Part shown: in pieces, positions 21,777 to 32,266 of the stretch
Position numbering within the stretch: the first letter of the stretch is position 1
Layout: each line of letters opens with the position of its first letter
Assembly: GCA_002778195.1 (NCBI GenBank)
Contig: PCDI01000004.1
Coordinates: 1,124,733 to 1,188,732 of the forward strand
Origin: Raffaelea ambrosiae
Taxonomy: Eukaryota; Ascomycota; Sordariomycetes; Ophiostomatales; Ophiostomataceae
Direction: 5' to 3'
Length of the DNA stretch: 64,000 nt
Notes under the pieces: model-generated
Databases searched by the model: none
The model's input: the letters and a program-made list of their open reading frames with translations, nothing else
What the model was told of the DNA's origin: nothing
Position numbers and translations under genes: made by a program

Positions 21777-22665
21777 AGAAGAAAAAGTTCGTCCCGACAG
21801 CATCACTCAACCACAAATCGCACCCTCGACCCCCTTTACCACGCTGTCTGCAGTCTTCGCCGTCAATGACGTATCGCCCGATCCTATCCCAGCACTGCCT
21901 CCTGAATATATTGGAACGAGAACCGTCTCGGGTAGCAGGTGTCGCGAAAGTGTGTATGTATGTAGCAACCGGCGGTAAGAGGCGCTGGTCATTGGGACAT
22001 GCAAAAAAAGCAGTCTCTCCCATGCTTCCATAATCGGTGCCGAAAATCCTGCTCTTGGGCACAAGATAGAGGAAGACTCGATGGAGACAACGGCTCTTGC
22101 AACTCAAGAGCTGCAAGAGACCGGAGCTCAAGCTCACCTACAATAAAATATGCCCGTGTACAATTTTGTTTGAAGAAGGAAGAAGAGAGAAAAAAGAGAG
22201 AAGAAAATTTCGAGTGCACAAAATCCGATATGATAACAAATTGCACCAAAAATTGGCCCGAGCGCCTTCAGCCAATCAGAGCGCCGCACAAGCTTTGTTC
22301 CGGTATGGGACCTTCTGTTTCTCGGGCTGGCCAATCAGCGTCGAGCCGAAGGCAATCGCCGCCAATTCGAGCGGAAAAGCACTCGCTCCTTTCGTCCCAG
22401 GTGGTGCCGTTTTGCCCACTCCTCGAAAAACCGAAGCAACGCAAAACCACAACTGTCGTCGTGTGAACAGCGCAAAAAAAAAAGGAAAAGCGACCACACC
22501 CTCCCCTCCCAACGTCATCGCCCTCCCCCCGCCAATTGGTGTCGACTCTCTCCTCTGCCAGGGCCGCGGCGGCTTCGAGTTGCCTCCTTTTATTCTCCTT
22601 GTTGTCGCCCTCCGGTTTCATCCCAATCCTTCCCGAGACATATTCACAACAAAACATAAGCGACG
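21777..22665. other. Intergenic region with nuo-78 promoter
   Basis: Contains the 3' flank of the upstream hypothetical gene and the nuo-78 promoter. No other gene seen. Confidence 0.5.
22272..22338 (+). promoter_or_regulatory. Paired CCAATCAG boxes upstream of nuo-78
   Basis: CCAATCAGAGC begins at 22272 and CCAATCAGCG at 22331, in the same orientation, about 330-390 bp before the ATG. CCAAT boxes are bound by the Hap2/3/5 (HapB/C/E) complex, which controls respiratory genes in fungi. That it acts here is inference. Confidence 0.4.
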
Positions 22666-25325
22666 ATGCTTCGCCAGGCCCTCGCTCGGTCGACGTGGCG
22701 GAACAGCCGACAGGCTGTCCGGGCCAGCCGGGCCTTTTCGGCGACGGTCCAGCGGCCAGCTGAGGTCGAGCTCACAATTGGTATGTGCCAGATTGCCTCT
22801 CTGGGGGGGGGCTTCCCTTGCGACCCGGCTCGGGTGCCGTGGAGCTTCACCGGCTAACCATCAAACAGACGGAAAGAAGGTGTCCATAGAAGGTATGCGG
22901 CCAGAACACATTCTCCGATTGACCGCCGTCGATGGCAGTGTCCGCGGAAACAGGAGACTAACGGAGTCCAAACAGCTGGTTCGGCACTCATCCAGGCTTG
23001 CGAAAAGGCTGGGTCAACAGTCCCAAGGTAAGCATCAGCCAGACGCTTTGTCCCTCCGTCGTGGCACAATGGCTTGAATAGAAGCTGACAATTGACCTTC
23101 TTTTTCTGCAGATACTGCTACCACGAGTGCGTTCTTCTATCTCGATTGCCCTCCCGACGACAACCGGTCAAGGCGGAATCCCCGCGAGCCTGGAAACAAA
23201 TTTGAGATTGTGGGCCACTGACAAATCGTGCGTACAGGAAACTGATGATTGCGGGAAATTGCCGAATGTGCCTGGTCGAGGTTGAGCGGGCACCAAAACC
23301 AGTCGCTTCCTGCGCATGGCCCGTCCAGCCGGGCATGGTCGTCAAGACCAACTCTCCGCTGGTCCACAAGGCCCGCGAGGGTGTCATGGAGTTCCTCCTG
23401 TCCAACCACCCCCTCGACTGCCCCATCTGCGACCAGGGTGGCGAATGCGATCTCCAGGACCAGTCAATGCGTTACGGCGCCGACCGTGGCCGCTTCCACG
23501 AGATTAGCGGCAAGCGTGCCGTCGAGGACAAGAATATCGGCCCTCTCATCAAGACCTCCATGAACCGCTGCATCCACTGCACTCGCTGCGTCCGTTTCGC
23601 CAACGACATTGCTGGCATGCCGGAGCTCGGCTCGACCGGCCGTGGCAACGACATCCAGATCGGCACCTACCTCGAGAAGAACCTCGATTCGGAGATGTCG
23701 GCCAACGTGATCGACCTGTGCCCCGTCGGTGCCCTCACCTCCAAGCCGTACGCCTTCAAGGCCCGGCCGTGGGAGCTGAAGCACACCGAGTCGATCGACG
23801 TCCTGGACGGCCTCGGCTCCAACATCCGCGTCGACTCGCGTGGCCTCGAGGTCATGCGCGTCGTGCCCCGCCTCAACGACGACGTGAACGAGGAGTGGAT
23901 CAACGACAAGACCCGGTTTGCCTGCGACGGCCTCAAGACCCAGCGTCTGACCATCCCGCTGGTGCGCCGCGACGGCCGCTTCGAGCCGGCCTCGTGGGAG
24001 CAGGCCCTGACCGAGGTCGCCCTGGGCTACAGCAAGGTGGCTCCCAAGGGCGACGAGTTTAAGGTCGTGGCGGGCGAGCTGGTCGAGGTCGAGTCCCTGG
24101 TGGCCGCCAAGGACCTGGCCAACCGCCTGGGCTCCGAGAACCTGACGATCGACACCCCGGCCGGCAACGGCCCCGTCGCCCACGGCGTAGACGTGCGGTC
24201 CAACTACTTGTTCAACTCGCGCATCTGGGGCATCGAGGAGGCTGACACCATCCTGATCGTGGGCAGCAACCCGCGGCACGAGGCGGCGGTGCTGAACGCC
24301 CGCATCCGGAAGCAGTGGCTGCGCTCCGACCTGGAGGTCGGCTTGGTGGGCGAGTCCTTTGAGTCGACATTCGACTTTGAGCACCTCGGCACCGACATTG
24401 CTGCCCTGAAGAAGGCTCTGGCTGGTCCCTTTGGCAAGAAGCTGCAGGCAGCCAAGCGGCCCATGATCATTGTGGGCTCGGGCGTTACGGATCACGCCGA
24501 CGCCAAGGCCTTCTACGAGCTGATCGGCGGATTCGTGGAGAAGAACGCCAACTTCATCACGGAGGAGTGGAATGGCTACAATGTCCTGCAGCGGGCCGCC
24601 TCCCGTGCCGGTGCCTTTGAGGTCGGCTTCGTGGCGCCGTCACCGGCGGTGGCGGAGACCAAGCCCAAGTTCGTGTGGCTGCTGGGCGCCGACGAGATCA
24701 ACGAGGCCGATATCCCCAAGGATGCGTTTGTCGTGTACCAGGGCCACCACGGTGACAAGGGCGCGCAGCTGGCAGACGTGATCCTGCCGGGTGCGGCGTA
24801 CACCGAGAAGTCGGCCACGTACGTCAACACAGAGGGCCGGGTGCAGATGACGCGGTCAGCGACATCTCTGCCTGGCGCCGCCCGGACGGACTGGAAGATC
24901 ATCCGGGCGGTCAGCGAGTTCCTGAACGCGCCGCTGCCGTACAATGACCTGGCCATGGTGCGCGACCGGATGGTGGAGATCAGCCCTGCGCTGGCAGCTT
25001 ACGACGTGGTGGAGCCGGTGGCTCTGCAGCACCTGAGCAAGGTGCAGCTGGTGGACCAGAACAAGGGCTCGAAGCCAACAAACGCGCCATTGAAGCAGGT
25101 CATTGAGAACTTTTACTTTACCGATGCCATCTCAAGAAGGTGAGATTTGTCCGATGATGGTGTACCCGAAGCTGCTGCAGTATGCTAACTTGAACTCTTT
25201 TCTTTAGCTCGCCTACAATGGCCCGGTGCTCAGCCGCCAAGGCTTCGGGCAACCCCAAGACCAACTTCATGGCCCCTGGCCTGGGCGAGGACAAGCCCCA
25301 GGGCCAGGTCGCCTACGGAGTGTAA
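22666..25325 (+). CDS. nuo-78: NADH:ubiquinone oxidoreductase 78-kDa subunit (complex I)
   Basis: Exons 22666-22780, 22869-22892, 22976-23027, 23112-23126, 23238-25139 and 25208-25325 give 741 aa, the normal length. Exons 2 to 4 are only 24, 52 and 15 nt. A basic, hydroxylated presequence (MLRQALARSTWRNSRQAVR) targets mitochondria. The [2Fe-2S] ferredoxin domain has RYCYH and CRMC ligands. The following [4Fe-4S] centres have the DCPICDQGGECDLQD and CIHCTRCVRF blocks. The rest is a molybdopterin-oxidoreductase-like fold without cofactor, as in NDUFS1/NuoG. In the peripheral arm it passes electrons from the FMN subunit towards quinone. The very short exons make automated models prone to error here. 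Confidence 0.96.
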
Positions 25326-25800
25326 GGGGTTGTGAGGAAGACCAAACAAAAAACCCAAATAAGAAAACCAACAAAAACATTACAAAAAAAAAATAACACA
25401 ACGAATGACACATAAAGAGAAAGAATAAAACAAAACAAAGACATATGCTCACAATCTGGGAGACTTGGGCGAAATGATGGCTTTTTTTTCTCTTCCTTTC
25501 CTGTTTTTTACCCCTTACTGGCAGTGGTCTTTTTTTGATTCGTTCATTTTTTACTGTACATATACGAAAGGAAAGGAGGGTGGTAGAACCAGTAAATATA
25601 ATCTGTTCCAGAGTTTTTTGACGTTTGTGTCTTGGGTATAGCGAACACTCGAAGCACAAGCTGCCTAATGGGATAGAGTTGGTCACTGCCACTCGGTTTT
25701 GTTTGCAAGCGCTGGGAGGTTGGTAGCATTTTCCGTAATACCCACTGAGGCCTCAAAATTTTACTCGCAGTGGAATAGTTAGCCACCAAAATTCTAGAAA
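25326..25800. other. 3' flank of nuo-78
   Basis: A-rich then AT-rich sequence; no gene recognised. It borders a decayed gene to the right. Confidence 0.45.
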
Positions 25801-26706
25801 TCAGAACGAGTCTGCAAACCCAACCCAATCGCACTTTTGTGGCGCTCTTGCAGACGGGATAAGCACGGTATCCGTGATTTTAAACTGCTTGACACTGAAT
25901 AAAGATTCCGAGCTGCAGGAAATTAAAACATATACGTTCTGATCAAGTCTCTTCACCCCTGCAAGGTTATCTTGACTTTTGCTTTGCTTCACAGTAACCT
26001 CAACAATTCCAAGCAAGGGCATCTCTGCCAATTGGCTCATTGCAACATGTGTTGGAAGTTCTTCTGGTCGGCTAATATAGACCGAGACTGTCTGATTCGA
26101 CTGTACCTCCGGGTGTTTTAAATATTAGAAGATGTCAATGTAGTTGGCACATGTCCTCTCCTTGGACGGCAAGTTCATGGTAGAAGGGCTGTATTTGTGC
26201 GCAAGGAGGCCAGTAGCATTGACTATTTGGGTGCTCTCCAATACAAAATAGCTTTTCAGTATCCTGCACTTGTCCAGATGCATCACAATGCCAACTGTGT
26301 ACTTCAAGACCTCCTGGGGGTTCCATGTGAGAACAACTGATGCTGCTTGGTCCTTCTACAACCATGATTAACTCAACATACATTGAATATGTAACTAAAA
26401 ACAATGGATTAACTCCAGTATTCATGTTAATTTATGTTTCACGTTTTCACATTTTCACATTCCAACTCTTTGTAACAAGCATATATACTTAAGCCCTTTT
26501 TTAAAGAGCGTTGATTACACGCATTTGATGGTAATAATCTTCTCAACCGGAGAGTTCACTCCAAGTAAATCCGGATGTGACATCAATCTTCGATGGTAGC
26601 GCAGTCCAATCAAATGCATCTCGTGCAACCCCACGGGGAGCGCAAAACCAAACATCATGGGATGGGGTCCCGAGGGGAACACGTACCACCTCCTGCAAAG
26701 CAACAT
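25801..26706 (-). pseudogene. Decayed protein-coding relic, family not recognised
   Basis: On the minus strand, successive open stretches read like one protein broken into pieces. 26515-26706 encodes RRWYVFPSGPHPMMFGFALP and more. 26125 to about 26355 encodes VVLTWNPQEVLKYTVGIVMH and a following region, and ends in a stop. In another frame, about 25801-26120 encodes HPEVQSNQTVSVYISRPEEL through to CDWVGFADSF. The last two overlap only by a frame change. The segment is distinctly AT-richer than the neighbouring genes, as repeat-induced point mutation or drift would leave it. It might be the C-terminal part of an Hsp70-like ATPase, but the match is weak. Unannotated introns could explain some of the breaks. 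Confidence 0.35.
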
Positions 26707-26870
26707 TGCCGGATCTCCCCACCTTTGCGCGAGAAGGATCGCCAGTTTGAATAAAACGTAGGACGAAACCCTCTTCTGGTCATCAGAGTGTCATATCAAC
26801 CAAGCAGTGTCACAATCCTCAAACAGACTCTCTGAACGGGCAAGAGTAAGCCAAAGAGCGAGAAATCAGC

Positions 26871-27455
26871 ATGGCAACTCAAAGCAACACCAGTTCTGCT
26901 TCTCAGCCTCTTAGGCCACTTCCAACTGTCAACATCAATATCACGGGCCACGACAGTTCGGGGAAGGAGTGTTTTGTTTCTTCGGACCAGGCGCAATGGA
27001 AGCCCTACCACGACAACACGATGGCCTTTGCAGTTCTTTACACGACTTCTGGCCATCCAATTTCTCTCAACGACGACAAGGATATTAAAACACATCGAGA
27101 GCTTATGGAGTCTCAGCGCCTCGGTCTAGTCAATCCCGGTGGTAGCGTCTTCCGCATGGTGGATTTTGCTCCCGGCCCAGAGAATATGATGCACCGCACC
27201 CGCAGCATCGATTATGGGATTGTCATAGCCGGAACTGTGGAAGCCATTCTTGGCTCCGGGGAGAAAAAAATCATGAAGGCTGGAGATGTTTGTATCCAGA
27301 GGGGAACCAACCATTCGTGGAGGAACGTCTCTGAGACAGAGTGGGCAAGAATGGCATTTGTGCTGCAAGACTGCGAGGCGCTTACCGTCGATGGACAGGC
27401 ACTGAAAGAGGACCTGGGAACAAATAGAGATATTCCTGCCAGTGGAAATGACTGA
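26871..27455 (+). CDS. Cupin-domain protein
   Basis: Single exon, 194 aa. The second half is a conserved cupin barrel: motif 1 in MMHRTRSIDYGIVIAGTVEA and motif 2 in AGDVCIQRGTNHSWRN, with candidate metal ligands among those His residues and the Asp/Glu positions. The N-terminal half (FAVLYTTSGHP, LGLVNPGGSVFRMVDFAPG) matches the layout of small fungal cupins often found beside polyketide or toluquinol-type pathways, or as free-standing isomerase/dioxygenase-like enzymes. No signal peptide is seen, so it is probably cytosolic. Its substrate cannot be told from sequence. It lies next to a decayed gene and a Zn2Cys6 regulator, with no backbone enzyme in reach. Confidence 0.82.
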   Translation: MATQSNTSSASQPLRPLPTVNINITGHDSSGKECFVSSDQAQWKPYHDNTMAFAVLYTTSGHPISLNDDKDIKTHRELMESQRLGLVNPGGSVFRMVDFAPGPENMMHRTRSIDYGIVIAGTVEAILGSGEKKIMKAGDVCIQRGTNHSWRNVSETEWARMAFVLQDCEALTVDGQALKEDLGTNRDIPASGND

Positions 27456-28283
27456 TAGCTAAAGCCGAATGCCGCCACACTGACTGATGCTCGCTTCTTT
27501 TGAGTTTTTACCACTGCCAACTGCCCAAAACGATGACACATTTGGGTTCAGAGACAAGACGCGGAAAATCAAGCTTCCAGATCAGATTGGCTTACAAGAA
27601 GCTCCACATACCCACCCTATTCTTTGACTCTTTCCCCTCTCGTGCGGGCACCAAACAACGTTGCCGAGGCCGACAATACGGGCAAGGAGGGAAATTGGCT
27701 GAAGCTCGGCAGATGCTACGTGTGCTCCGCCTAGCTTGTTCTGAGTCGCCCGAACCATGTTGGGGGACATGCACTCTCAAATCCCATTACCAATATGTGC
27801 CGCATGTTGTTACATACGTTTACATGACCAGTATGACACTTCCAAGCCCAGCGTGCACCCGCAGTGATAAGCTTGACTGCTCGAACAGCCTCTCGGTAGC
27901 CAATCAGTTTTCAGATGCTCATGAAATTTCCCCATTTGTATTAGTCACCCCGCTTCGGGGGAGCTGCCGCTATTCTGCCCTGCTCAGATCACTGAGCAGC
28001 TACATAGTAGAGTGGATCCCCTGTTGCAGTGGTTTCCAATCGCTGCAAAGCAAAAAGACATGCCCGCTAAGTACAGGCAACTTTTTCACGTGCGAGATAA
28101 GGGCGAAATTTACGATAGCTCTCCCTCCCAAGACAGGGCATGGGAGGCTGCTTCCCGGAATCTTTTCCCCACGAGACCAGCCAGCATCGAATTGACTCTT
28201 GCATGATAGAGAGAAGTCACGCACCCCCCTCCCCCCCCCACTCCTTCGAGTCTTCAGGACACACCCCTACCGCCCCCCCCCCC
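27456..28283. other. Intergenic region before the Zn2Cys6 gene
   Basis: No gene recognised. One TACATAGTA motif lies at 28001-28009. The frame of the regulator gene is open upstream of 28284, with an alternative in-frame ATG at 28203. Confidence 0.45.
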
Positions 28284-29973
28284 ATGTCGTCTCCTTCCGA
28301 GTCGTCGCAATCGCGGCGGCCCAAGTCTGCCACGCGGTCGCGGAACGGATGCAAGGAATGCCGCAGGCGGCACAGGAAGTGCGACGAGCGCCGGCCCAAG
28401 TGCGGGCTCTGCCAGTCATACAAGCGGGACTGCCAATACACGCTGGAGCTGAACTGGGGCGGCCGCGAGTTCAAGAAGTCCCGGTTCGGGCGGTGCTTTG
28501 CCGACCAAGACAGTGAAGCGCCTCAGAGAATATGTAAGAGATGCAGGCTAGTCATGATGCCAAGATATTTTGTGGTGTGCCATGTATACTCATGATGCTA
28601 CCTGGGGGGGGGGGGACTTTGCAGACTCCGACAACAAGGACTTTGTCTACGGCACCAAGCTGACCCTGTTCGCCTCGACGCCGCGCGAGCTGTCCAACGG
28701 CATCGAGATCCCGCCCATCTACCGCCGGCTGCTGCACTACTTTACCCGCGACGTCCTGCCGTCGATATCGTGCCACGTCTCCATCCACCAGGACCTGTCG
28801 TCCATGCTGGTGCCGCGCATGCTCGCCCTGCCGCACCTGCTGTCGGCCGCGCTCACCTGGGCCGCCGTGGGCTACGCCGCCCGCGGCCTGACCGAGCTGG
28901 AGGGCCGCAACATTGTCGGCGTCATCGAGCACCTGCGGACGTCCAGCCTGGCCATGCTGCGCGGTGCCCTCGTGGAGCAGCAGCACGACGAGTACACGCT
29001 GGCGTCCAGCCTGCTGCTGTGCATGGCCGACCTCTACGCCGGCCAGGGCGGCACCGCGTCCTGGCGCGTCCACCTCAAGGGCGCCGAGGCGTTTCTGATC
29101 GACGACGAGGGCCGCAGCGTGCGCAAGACCGACTCCATGCCGACCACGCGCTACTTCCACCCCCTGTACCTCGCCCTGCGCGCCCTCGTCAACGTGTCCT
29201 CCTCGCAGCAGCACGTGCAGCAGGTCCTCATGCCCATCCAGGCCGTCGCCCTGGCGCCGGCGCCGGACACCGAGATCGACCGCTTCCTGGGCGTCCAGGC
29301 GGAGGTCCTGGAGCTCCTGCAGCAGATCGACCTGCTGGCCAAGGCCCGCAAAGACGCAGACACCGGCGCCCGCATCGACGTGGACCCCGAGACGCTGCGC
29401 AAGCGCGTCGAGGACGTCATCCGCCGCGACGACCCGGGCTGGCCGACCCACCCGGCCCCGGCGTCGTCGACGGCGACGCTGTCACCCAACCTCGACCGCG
29501 ACGCCGGCCTGTGCTACCGCGCCTTCCAGCACGCGACGCTGATCCAGCTGTACCGCCGCCTGTACGACCTGCCCTCGACGTCGACGCTGATCCAGTCCGC
29601 CGTCGAGATGGTGGTCGAGTCGATCGGCAACATGACGCAGGGGCAGGCCTGCACGTCCTTTGTGGTGACCCTGATGCCGCTCTTCACGGCCGGCTGCGAG
29701 GCCCAGTCTCTGCGGCAAAAGAACTTCATCCTCGACCAGATGAACAGACTCGAAGCATGCGTCGGGTCACGCCATATCGGCAATGCACGTGACGCCATGA
29801 AGAGGGTCTGGGAACTGAGAGAGACAAACGGCGACAAGCACGGCAGCCTGGAAGCCTCGGACATACTTCGTACGTCTGGACCCATGAAATAGTAAAAAAA
29901 AAAGTCCTTCTCACGGGCCTCCAGCTTGCTGACAGCTACAGACAAAAACGGCTACAACTTGGTTCTGTTCTGA
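28284..29973 (+). CDS. Zn2Cys6 fungal-specific transcription factor
   Basis: Exons 28284-28533, 28625-29869 and 29942-29973 give 508 aa. The binuclear cluster NGCKECRRRHRKCDERRPKC continuing GLCQSYKRDC fits C-x2-C-x6-C-x6-C-x2-C-x6-C, and is followed by a short basic stretch. The rest is a fungal_trans_2-like activation/effector domain of alpha-helical character (ISCHVSIHQDLSSMLVPRML, LLLCMADLYAGQGG, CTSFVVTLMPLFTAGCEA). The last exon is inferred: its donor GTACGT and acceptor CTACAG give the ending NGYNLVLF. Without that splice the protein stops at 29892. The start could also be the ATG at 28203 (535 aa). Intron 1 contains a 12-G run. Target genes are unknown; the adjacent cupin and deacetylase genes are candidates by position only. 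Confidence 0.85.
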
Positions 29974-30260
29974 AGTGTAGGAGCAGCAGGTGGTGTGCGC
30001 ACCATGGCTCTTTCCCACCTCGCTCAGGTCCTTTGTGAACCTATCCTGGAGCCTATTCTGGAGGCTATAGCCTATTCTTCGGCGGCCAATGGCCCCCCGC
30101 TCACCACGCTATTCAGTCCCTACTATTTGGGGCAGACTACAGCTTGCTGGTGTTTCATTCTGTCTGCTATACAGCAAGTCATTCGCAGGTATGTGTGGGA
30201 TTTCTGACCTTGACGGGTTTGTCTGGGTTTTTTTTTTGGGACACTAGTTCTAATGAAGTA

Positions 30261-31217
30261 TCAGAATGTTGACGCAGATTCTTTTTCTTTTTGCCTCCTA
30301 CGAAACTCTTCTGCAATGGTCTCGTACGTCGCAAACTCCACCTCGTCTCCAAAAGACTGGAGGTACTTGAGGAAGCGCTCGATCATGCCAATGACGTGGG
30401 CCATGCCGCTCGTGTCCGGATGGTTGACAATGGCAAAGACCTTCATGGTCTGGTCGCCCTCCGCGACTTCTCTCCGAAGCCATTCGAAGCGGTCCCGCCA
30501 CTGGCGCTCCACCGTTGTGACGTCCACATAGCCGTTGGAATTGTTCACATTGGGGAAAAACTGCAGGGGCGTCATGTCTTCCATGTACCAGTTGAGAGGG
30601 ATCTCGACCAGGCTGGACTTGGGCAGCGAGCTGAAGCTCGGCGAGGGCTTCATCCAGGTGGCCGCCTTGAGGCCGGGCAGGAACTGGATGGGCTGGATGG
30701 GCGTCATGTTCTTGGGCAAGAAGTACGGGCTGTCGAAGTGGGAGAGGGACGAGTCCCATAGAAAGTCGTGCTCCTGTAGCAATGCAATCGTGCGCTCTTC
30801 CAGCTGGTAGAGCGGGGCCCGGTAGCCTCGTGGCTTCTTGCCCGTGAGACCCTGCACCAGATCGATGCACTTGACGAGAACGTCCCGCTCCTGCTCTGCC
30901 GACAGCTGGGACGAGCTTTCGTGGGCGTAGCCGTGCAGCGCAATCTCGGCGCCGCTCTCGACGATGGCCCGGGTTTCCTCGGGGAAGGTCTCGATGGTGT
31001 GACCCGGCAGACACCATGTGACCTTGTCCTGGATCCCGAGCCCGTGCAGGACCTTGAGAATCCGCGGCACGCCGACATGGGCGCTAAAGTACCCTTGGCT
31101 GTAGTCAGCCAGGGTGTTCCGGGGGTGCTTCCCTGTGCCCAGCCAGCCGGAGACCGCGTCAAAGTCGAAACTCCAGGCGATCTTGATCTTGTTTCGAGGG
31201 GGGGCAGCAGCAGACAT
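30261..31217 (-). CDS. Polysaccharide deacetylase family protein (CE4, PgdA-like)
   Basis: Single exon, 318 aa from the first true ATG. NodB-type fold: SFDFDAVSGWLG carries the catalytic-region Asp pair, and ALHGYAHESS supplies the two metal-binding His. RGYRAPLYQL and DSSLSHFDSPYFLP follow, and the C-terminal part (VNHPDTSGMAHV) resembles the HpPgdA-like cyclic subgroup. There is no signal peptide, transmembrane segment or chitin-binding module, unlike secreted chitin deacetylases, so an intracellular amidohydrolase/deacetylase role on a small or soluble substrate is plausible. Convergent with the Zn2Cys6 gene and divergent from the permease gene. Confidence 0.85.
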   Translation of the reverse strand: MSAAAPPRNKIKIAWSFDFDAVSGWLGTGKHPRNTLADYSQGYFSAHVGVPRILKVLHGLGIQDKVTWCLPGHTIETFPEETRAIVESGAEIALHGYAHESSSQLSAEQERDVLVKCIDLVQGLTGKKPRGYRAPLYQLEERTIALLQEHDFLWDSSLSHFDSPYFLPKNMTPIQPIQFLPGLKAATWMKPSPSFSSLPKSSLVEIPLNWYMEDMTPLQFFPNVNNSNGYVDVTTVERQWRDRFEWLRREVAEGDQTMKVFAIVNHPDTSGMAHVIGMIERFLKYLQSFGDEVEFATYETIAEEFRRRQKEKESASTF

Positions 31218-32266
31218 GGCGACCAACGGGAATGGGGAGGATCAGATGCTGTTCTTGTCAAGGCTATGCTGCAGGGCAAGCTCGTCTGGGTTCTCTCTTT
31301 GTGGGTATGGTATATAGCAACCAACGGCTTCTTCTTTGTTTGCCCTCTCTTTTCTCCCTTGCTGGAGAAAATACCCACTTGCGCTCAACACGAACGGACG
31401 GTCTGACGCTTACTTTTTTTTTTCTCTCTCTTTTCTTCCGGTCTGCCGCCGCAAGATTGCTTGTGACGCTTTTGAACACGTAAGTGGCTTGACAGCTATC
31501 CGGTCTCGAGGGGGATCAAGATTCCCTTTTCGGACGACTCGCGTGGTGAGAGAGGAGATATCGCTTCCAACAAGTGAGACGGGACCAGCGCGTTTCGTGC
31601 GGGGGAGCCGAAGCCCCAAGTGTTTATTTGCAGAGTCGGAGCCCGGCCGGTGGATCCAAGCTCTGGGACTGCCAGCCGGCAGACGGCGAGTACAGGGGAC
31701 ACACCACTGTACGAGCCCTGGAAATCGCGTGGTGCCCGCCCTGCGATAAGGGGGCTTGACTAACAGAGATTGTTGATAGGCACGCCGGCCACCAGCAAAA
31801 CTTGGGGGCGACAAGCCAATCACCGAGCAGCATATGGGGCAGACCACCTCCCAAAGGGGAAATCCAAACCACTTCTACCGGCAATTGGCTCGAGATCGGA
31901 CAGGGCCCACTCAGTAACTACTGCAGCGAGTCTTTGTTATCTGCCCTGTGTGGAAAAGGTATGCCAAAGTGCCACTTCCCCCAGGTTCCGTGAGGCAAAC
32001 GTACCTGGGCCCCTATGGGGAACCGGTGCGATGCTCGAGAATGCACCAAATATACGTTTTTAGCGCGGTGGAAAGAGAGCGAACTAGCGGGCAATATTGA
32101 TATAATACACACATACGATGGGGGTCTGGGAAAGCGACAGACCGCGCGTTTAAAAGAGAGCCCAGTCCTCCCTGCCTTGGCTCACCTGTCGGGCACGCCA
32201 GTCTGAGTGCCACCTCTCCCACGACAACAACGGTTGCTGTCATTGACACCAACATTGTTTCCAGCC
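31218..32266. other. Divergent promoter region (deacetylase/permease)
   Basis: About 1 kb between two divergently transcribed genes, so it should hold both promoters. It includes a T/C-rich tract near 31408-31440. No gene recognised. Confidence 0.5.

Noticed and set aside
23464..24495. 343-aa open frame antisense to nuo-78
   Set aside because: Mirror of the high third-position GC of nuo-78; Val/Gly/Ala/Asp-rich without any motif.
28552..29451. 299-aa antisense frame over the Zn2Cys6 gene
   Set aside because: Low-complexity Gly/Gln/Val/Asp shadow of Arg/Ala/Leu codons.
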